Assembly (NCBI GenBank): GCA_013003285.1
Contig: JABDJY010000354.1
Span: 1 to 17,154, forward strand
Direction of reading: 5' to 3'
Source: Alphaproteobacteria bacterium
Lineage (GTDB): Bacteria; Pseudomonadota; Alphaproteobacteria; UBA6615
DNA: 17,154 nt
Shown: positions 14,649-17,154 of the stretch, piece by piece
Position numbering within the stretch: position 1 is the first letter of the stretch
Layout: each line of letters starts with the position of its first letter
Made by a program: the position numbers and the translations under genes
Notes under the pieces: model-generated
What the model was told of the DNA's origin: nothing
What the model saw: only the letters and a program-made list of their open reading frames with translations
Database searches by the model: none

Positions 14649-14747
14649 ATAAAAATTGGCCAAAAACGTCGCGTGCCACGAATAGGCCATAAATTGGGAA
14701 TAATTCCCCGACTGCGGTGTTTAACACCCTGGAAGCCCAATTTTTAT
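14649..14747 (+). repeat. Nested inverted repeats upstream of the MXKDX protein
   Basis: ATAAAAATTGG (14649-14659) and CCAATTTTTAT (14737-14747) form a perfect 11-bp inverted repeat enclosing 77 bp. Inside are two further perfect palindromes: GGGAATAATTCCC (14696-14708) and GGTGTTTAACACC (14716-14728). The outer right arm with its T-run could also end the MoxR/VWA message. The region may be a folded leader, a set of operator sites, or both. Confidence 0.6.
14697..14721 (+). promoter_or_regulatory. Possible ECF-sigma promoter of the MXKDX gene
   Basis: GGAAT (14697-14701), a 16-bp spacer, and TGTT (14718-14721) resemble the GGAAC-N16/17-CGTT promoters of alphaproteobacterial ECF sigma factors with two mismatches. 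An ECF sigma gene lies about 500 bp downstream, which makes the match more interesting, but a chance match is possible. Confidence 0.35.
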
Positions 14748-14769
14748 CAAACTCTAAGGAGACTCAAGA

Positions 14770-15156
14770 ATGTCGATCGCACGAATGTTGGCCGTAGCCG
14801 CCGTAGCAACCATGGCCCTGTCCGGCGCAGCGCTTGCCCAAGGTAAGAAAGACGATGCCATGGGCAAAGGCGACGCCATGAAGTCTGAAACGGCCAAAGA
14901 TGCGGCCATGAAGAAAGACGAAATGGCCAAAGACGAGATGGCTAAAGACGGTATGGCCAAAGACGATGCCATGAAGAAGGACGGCATGGCCGCTCACCCG
15001 GCAGCTGCGCATTCCGACGGCATGAAGAAGGACGAAATGGCCAAAGACGCGATGGCCAAAGATGAGATGGCCAAGGACGAGATGACTAAAGACGCGATGG
15101 CCAAAGATGCGGCCATGAAGAAAGACGTAATGGCTAAGGACGCCATGAAAAAGTAA
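14770..15156 (+). CDS. Secreted MXKDX pentapeptide-repeat protein
   Basis: This 128-aa protein has a signal peptide (cleavage likely after ALA at 23). The rest consists almost wholly of five-residue units such as MAKDE, MAKDA, MKKDG and MKKDE, broken once by an AAHPAAAHSDG spacer (residues 74-84 region). This is the pattern of the family known as pentapeptide MXKDX repeat proteins. The mature part has 17 methionines, alternating Lys-Asp charges and no cysteine or aromatic residue. The function of the family is not established; methionine-rich exported proteins may bind Cu(I) or scavenge oxidants, which would be inference here. The start has AAGGAG 9 bp upstream. It is followed by an ECF sigma/anti-sigma pair and may be one of their targets. 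The repeats are also visible in the DNA. Confidence 0.85.
   Translation: MSIARMLAVAAVATMALSGAALAQGKKDDAMGKGDAMKSETAKDAAMKKDEMAKDEMAKDGMAKDDAMKKDGMAAHPAAAHSDGMKKDEMAKDAMAKDEMAKDEMTKDAMAKDAAMKKDVMAKDAMKK
14860..15154 (+). repeat. Degenerate 15-bp tandem repeats coding for MXKDX units
   Basis: Units close to ATGGCCAAAGACGAG / ATGAAGAAAGACGAA recur through the mature part of the gene, with a short non-repeat spacer near 14990-15020. Near-identical copies make copy-number change by slippage or recombination likely between strains. Confidence 0.75.
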
Positions 15157-15171
15157 GTAAGTATGTACCCC

Positions 15172-15199
15172 CCGGCGGTCGGGTTCGCTCGGCCGCCGG
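15172..15199 (+). terminator. 12-bp UUCG hairpin between the MXKDX and sigma genes
   Basis: 15172-15183 pairs fully with 15188-15199 (two G-T pairs) around the tetraloop TTCG. It begins 16 nt after the MXKDX stop. No T-run follows, so it may be a partial terminator or a 3'-end stabiliser that makes the first gene's message more abundant than the sigma factor's. Confidence 0.6.
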
Positions 15200-15230
15200 A
15201 TCGGTTGCTCCGCAGTAAGTGGTATGGAAT

Positions 15231-15746
15231 GTGAGCACGGATAATAAGCGAGAGCTGTTGATCGCGGAAATACCGCGGCTCAGGCGATATGCGATTGCGC
15301 TGCTGCGCGATCGCGTATCCGCCGACGATCTGGTTCAGGATGTGGTTTTGCGTGCTCTCGACCGGCTACATTTGTGGCGCGACGGCACAAATATGAGGAC
15401 TTGGCTTTTTACGATCATGCATAATTTGCACGCCAACGATATGCGCCGGCTCAGCCGTACCGCCGATAACCAGCCCCTCGATGCGGCTGCGCTATCGCAT
15501 GGTACGCCGCCTGAGCAAGAGGCCGCCGTTGAGCTGTCGCAATTGTCGAATGCCATCGCCGGCCTGCCGATGGCGCAACGCCAGGTGCTGTTGCTGGTGG
15601 GCTTGGAAGGGTTTAGCTACGCCGATGCGGCCAAGGCGCTCGACGTGCCGGTGGGCACCGTGATGTCGCGCCTGTCGCGCACCCGCGAAGAATTACGCCG
15701 CACCCTGGACGGCGAAAATGTGTCGCAGATCCGGAGGGTCCAATGA
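15231..15746 (+). CDS. ECF-family RNA polymerase sigma factor
   Basis: This 171-aa protein is an ECF sigma70-family factor with just regions 2 and 4. Region 2 runs over about 8-75: LRRYAIALLRDRVSADDLVQDVVLRALDRL (core binding and -10 recognition) and MRTWLFTIMHNLHANDMRR. Region 4 runs over about 105-160: LPMAQRQVLLLVGLEGFSYADAAKALDVPVGTVMSRLSRTREELRR, with the helix-turn-helix that reads the -35. The start is uncertain: GTG at 15231 is chosen (MSTDNKRELL), but an upstream GTG at 15219 is also in frame, and neither has a strong ribosome site. Its stop overlaps the anti-sigma start (ATGA), the usual sign of a sigma/anti-sigma pair. Subgroup and stimulus cannot be told from the sequence. Confidence 0.92.
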   Translation: MSTDNKRELLIAEIPRLRRYAIALLRDRVSADDLVQDVVLRALDRLHLWRDGTNMRTWLFTIMHNLHANDMRRLSRTADNQPLDAAALSHGTPPEQEAAVELSQLSNAIAGLPMAQRQVLLLVGLEGFSYADAAKALDVPVGTVMSRLSRTREELRRTLDGENVSQIRRVQ

Positions 15747-16546
15747 TCGACCGGCAAATCGACGACGGCGAACTGCACGCGCTGGTCGATGGCGAGCTGG
15801 ACCCGGCGCGTCAGGCGGAAGTCGAGGCCTGGCTGTCGGAGAACCCGGAAGCGGCTGGGCGCGTGGCGCGTTACCGGGCGCAAAATGCCGGCATGCACGC
15901 GCTGTACGACAGCGTGCTGAACGAAGAACTGTCTCCTGGTATCCTTAGTGCGCTGGCCGGACGCCGGCGCCAATGGTTGCCGCGAGGCGCCGCTATTGCG
16001 GCGGGATTTGCCCTGCTGCTGTCGGGCGCCGTCGCGGGTTGGGTTGTGCGCGGCGAAATTCCGGTCGGCGCCGACGATGCAGTTCAAATCGCCCAGGCGA
16101 CGCCACCGATCGACACGCAAGTTCTGATGGAACGCGCCACCAGCGCCCATATGGTCAACCAGGATGACGATCTGAAACTGGCGGCGTCGGAGAATGACGA
16201 CACGATTGTCCAATATGTCAGCACGCGCATGGGCGAGAAGGTGCGGGTGCCGCACCTGACCAGCCTGGGCTATCGCCTGGTCGGCAGCCGGGTGTTGCCG
16301 GATCCCGGCGGCCCAGCGGCGCAGTTCGTGTTCGAAGCAGAAAATGGCGAGCGGGTGTCGCTCTATGTGCGCAGCGAGGCGGCCGGCGGCGTCGACATCA
16401 CCTATGCCCTGGCCGACGATCTGTCGATGTTCTACTGGAACGATTCCGAGCATTCTTACGCGCTGGTGCGCGAGCTCGAAGGCGAGCAGGGCCGCGACGA
16501 CCTGCTAAAAGCCGCCAAGGCCGTCTACAGCCAAATCACCGAATAG
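15743..16546 (+). CDS. Single-pass membrane anti-sigma factor, zinc-less
   Basis: This 267-aa protein starts within the ATGA overlap with the sigma gene and has GGAGGG just upstream. The N-terminal cytoplasmic domain (DDGELHALVDGELDPARQAEVEAWLSENPEAAGRVARYRAQ) has the helical pattern of RsiW-like anti-sigma factors. One membrane segment lies at about 82-103, and a periplasmic domain of some 160 residues follows. The whole protein has no cysteine, so the zinc-binding HxxxCxxC of ZAS-type anti-sigma factors is absent and a thiol switch is excluded. The periplasmic part would sense the signal, perhaps through regulated proteolysis; I do not recognise its fold. It very likely holds the upstream ECF sigma factor at the membrane. 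Confidence 0.85.
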   Translation: MIDRQIDDGELHALVDGELDPARQAEVEAWLSENPEAAGRVARYRAQNAGMHALYDSVLNEELSPGILSALAGRRRQWLPRGAAIAAGFALLLSGAVAGWVVRGEIPVGADDAVQIAQATPPIDTQVLMERATSAHMVNQDDDLKLAASENDDTIVQYVSTRMGEKVRVPHLTSLGYRLVGSRVLPDPGGPAAQFVFEAENGERVSLYVRSEAAGGVDITYALADDLSMFYWNDSEHSYALVRELEGEQGRDDLLKAAKAVYSQITE

Positions 16547-16549
16547 ATA

Positions 16550-16566
16550 ACGCCGCGTTGCGGCGT
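16550..16566 (+). terminator. Small hairpin after the anti-sigma gene
   Basis: ACGCCGC (16550-16556) and GCGGCGT (16560-16566) form a 7-bp stem with a 3-nt loop, 3 nt after the stop codon. It is followed by C bases, not T, so termination is doubtful. It directly adjoins the repeat element at 16567. Confidence 0.4.
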
Positions 16567-16735
16567 CCCCCCTCCCTAACCCTCCCCCTCGCTGGGGGGC
16601 TGAGGATGGACCGTCACGCCAGTGGCGTGGCGTAAGCCAACCGAAGAAAAAGAATCTGTAGACCGACTTGCGTCGTGCCTTTGCACGACGGTTCGGCCCA
16701 CAGCCCCCCTTGAGGGGGAGGGATGGGGTGGGGGG
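16567..16735. repeat. 169-bp MITE-like palindromic repeat element
   Basis: The left end (16567-16602) and the right end (16701-16735) are imperfect inverted repeats of about 35 bp. Both include CCTCCCCCTC/GAGGGGGAGG, the CAGCCCCCC/GGGGGGCTG inner ends and outer C6/G6 runs. The core holds a perfect hairpin, CGTCGTGC-CTTT-GCACGACG (16671-16690), and a second small one, CACGCC-AGT-GGCGTG (near 16614-16628). Nothing in it codes for protein. This is the form of the non-autonomous intergenic repeats found in many copies in alphaproteobacterial genomes. No target duplication could be identified with confidence. Confidence 0.7.
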
Positions 16736-16783
16736 TATGTTGAAGTAATACGGGTCTAACCGAGACCTCGCTTCAGATCGACC

Positions 16784-17154
16784 TCAACCGCCCCAGGGCG
16801 TGATCTTCTCTTTCAGCGCTGCATAACCTTCCAGGAAGCCGGGTCGGGTGCCTAAATAGACCGCGTCGAATTGGTCGAGCGCGTCGTCGAGCCATTTGCG
16901 TAGATCCTCGTTGCCCGGATTGGCGTCGAGATAGGCGTCGCGGATCAATACGAAATGGATGCGCGGATCGTAAGGCTGCTTGGTGCCGCCCATGGATTCG
17001 TCGCCGTCGAGCAGACGCAGCAGCATGGCGTCGGCCGAGCCGAGCGTCTGCTCGTGGATCGGCGGTCCCTCCATGCGGTACATGACAGAGGTCATGTCGC
17101 GGCCGTTGCCGGTCGTATAACCCATCTCCGTCCAGAGGTCGGCCGCTTTCTTAT
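16784..17154 (-). CDS. Unrecognised protein, C-terminal part, cut by the window edge
   Basis: The frame ends with a stop at 16784 and stays open to the right edge: nine codons upstream of the ATG at 17125 (reading KKAADLWTE) contain no stop, so this is probably the last 120 or so residues of a longer protein. I do not recognise the family. Visible features are SVMYRMEGPPIHEQTLGSADAM, a run DGDESMGGTKQPYDPRIHF, and an amphipathic helix LRKWLDDALDQFDAVYLG near the end. No signal peptide or membrane segment is visible in this part. Codon use resembles the neighbours. It converges on the anti-sigma gene, with the repeat element between them. Confidence 0.65.
   Translation of the reverse strand, partial: KKAADLWTEMGYTTGNGRDMTSVMYRMEGPPIHEQTLGSADAMLLRLLDGDESMGGTKQPYDPRIHFVLIRDAYLDANPGNEDLRKWLDDALDQFDAVYLGTRPGFLEGYAALKEKITPWGG

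Overview
The window is GC-rich bacterial chromosome and reads as an alphaproteobacterium, probably near Rhodospirillales. The reasons are a CckA-type hybrid histidine kinase, a GAAC-N7-GAAC LexA box in front of recA, and the flgB-flgC-fliE-fliQ-fliR-flhB order. I cannot name a genus. Nearly all of it is ordinary core-genome content on the + strand. No tRNA, rRNA, CRISPR array or transposase gene was seen.

Left part (1-2014): a secreted SNase-family protein on the - strand that lacks one expected catalytic arginine. Divergent from it is a carboxymuconolactone decarboxylase/AhpD-like gene (1065-1727) interrupted by one in-frame TGA. The TGA falls exactly where the second cysteine of the CxxC redox motif belongs. 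It is followed by a long stem-loop capped by GGTC, the same loop as the E. coli fdhF SECIS. I read this as a selenoprotein with a C81-K-Y-U84 motif and consider it the most notable item here. csrA follows on the - strand.

Flagellar block (2230-5670): rod proteins FlgB and FlgC, the adaptor FliE, and the export-gate proteins FliQ, FliR and FlhB, closely spaced and probably one operon. It is followed by cckA (5777-8314), which in alphaproteobacteria feeds the ChpT-CtrA pathway controlling cell cycle and often motility.

Housekeeping block (8315-12552): SOS-regulated recA with a clear LexA box, two hairpins including a strong UUCG terminator, then alaS. Next is a MoxR AAA+ ATPase and CoxE-like VWA protein pair (12595-14644), presumably a chaperone-like unit of unknown client.

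Right part (14645-17154): a secreted methionine- and lysine-rich MXKDX pentapeptide-repeat protein, an ECF sigma factor and its overlapping single-pass anti-sigma factor without cysteines. The promoter region of the repeat protein holds nested inverted repeats and a possible ECF-type promoter. A 169-bp MITE-like element with about 35-bp terminal inverted repeats follows. An unrecognised - strand gene runs off the right edge.
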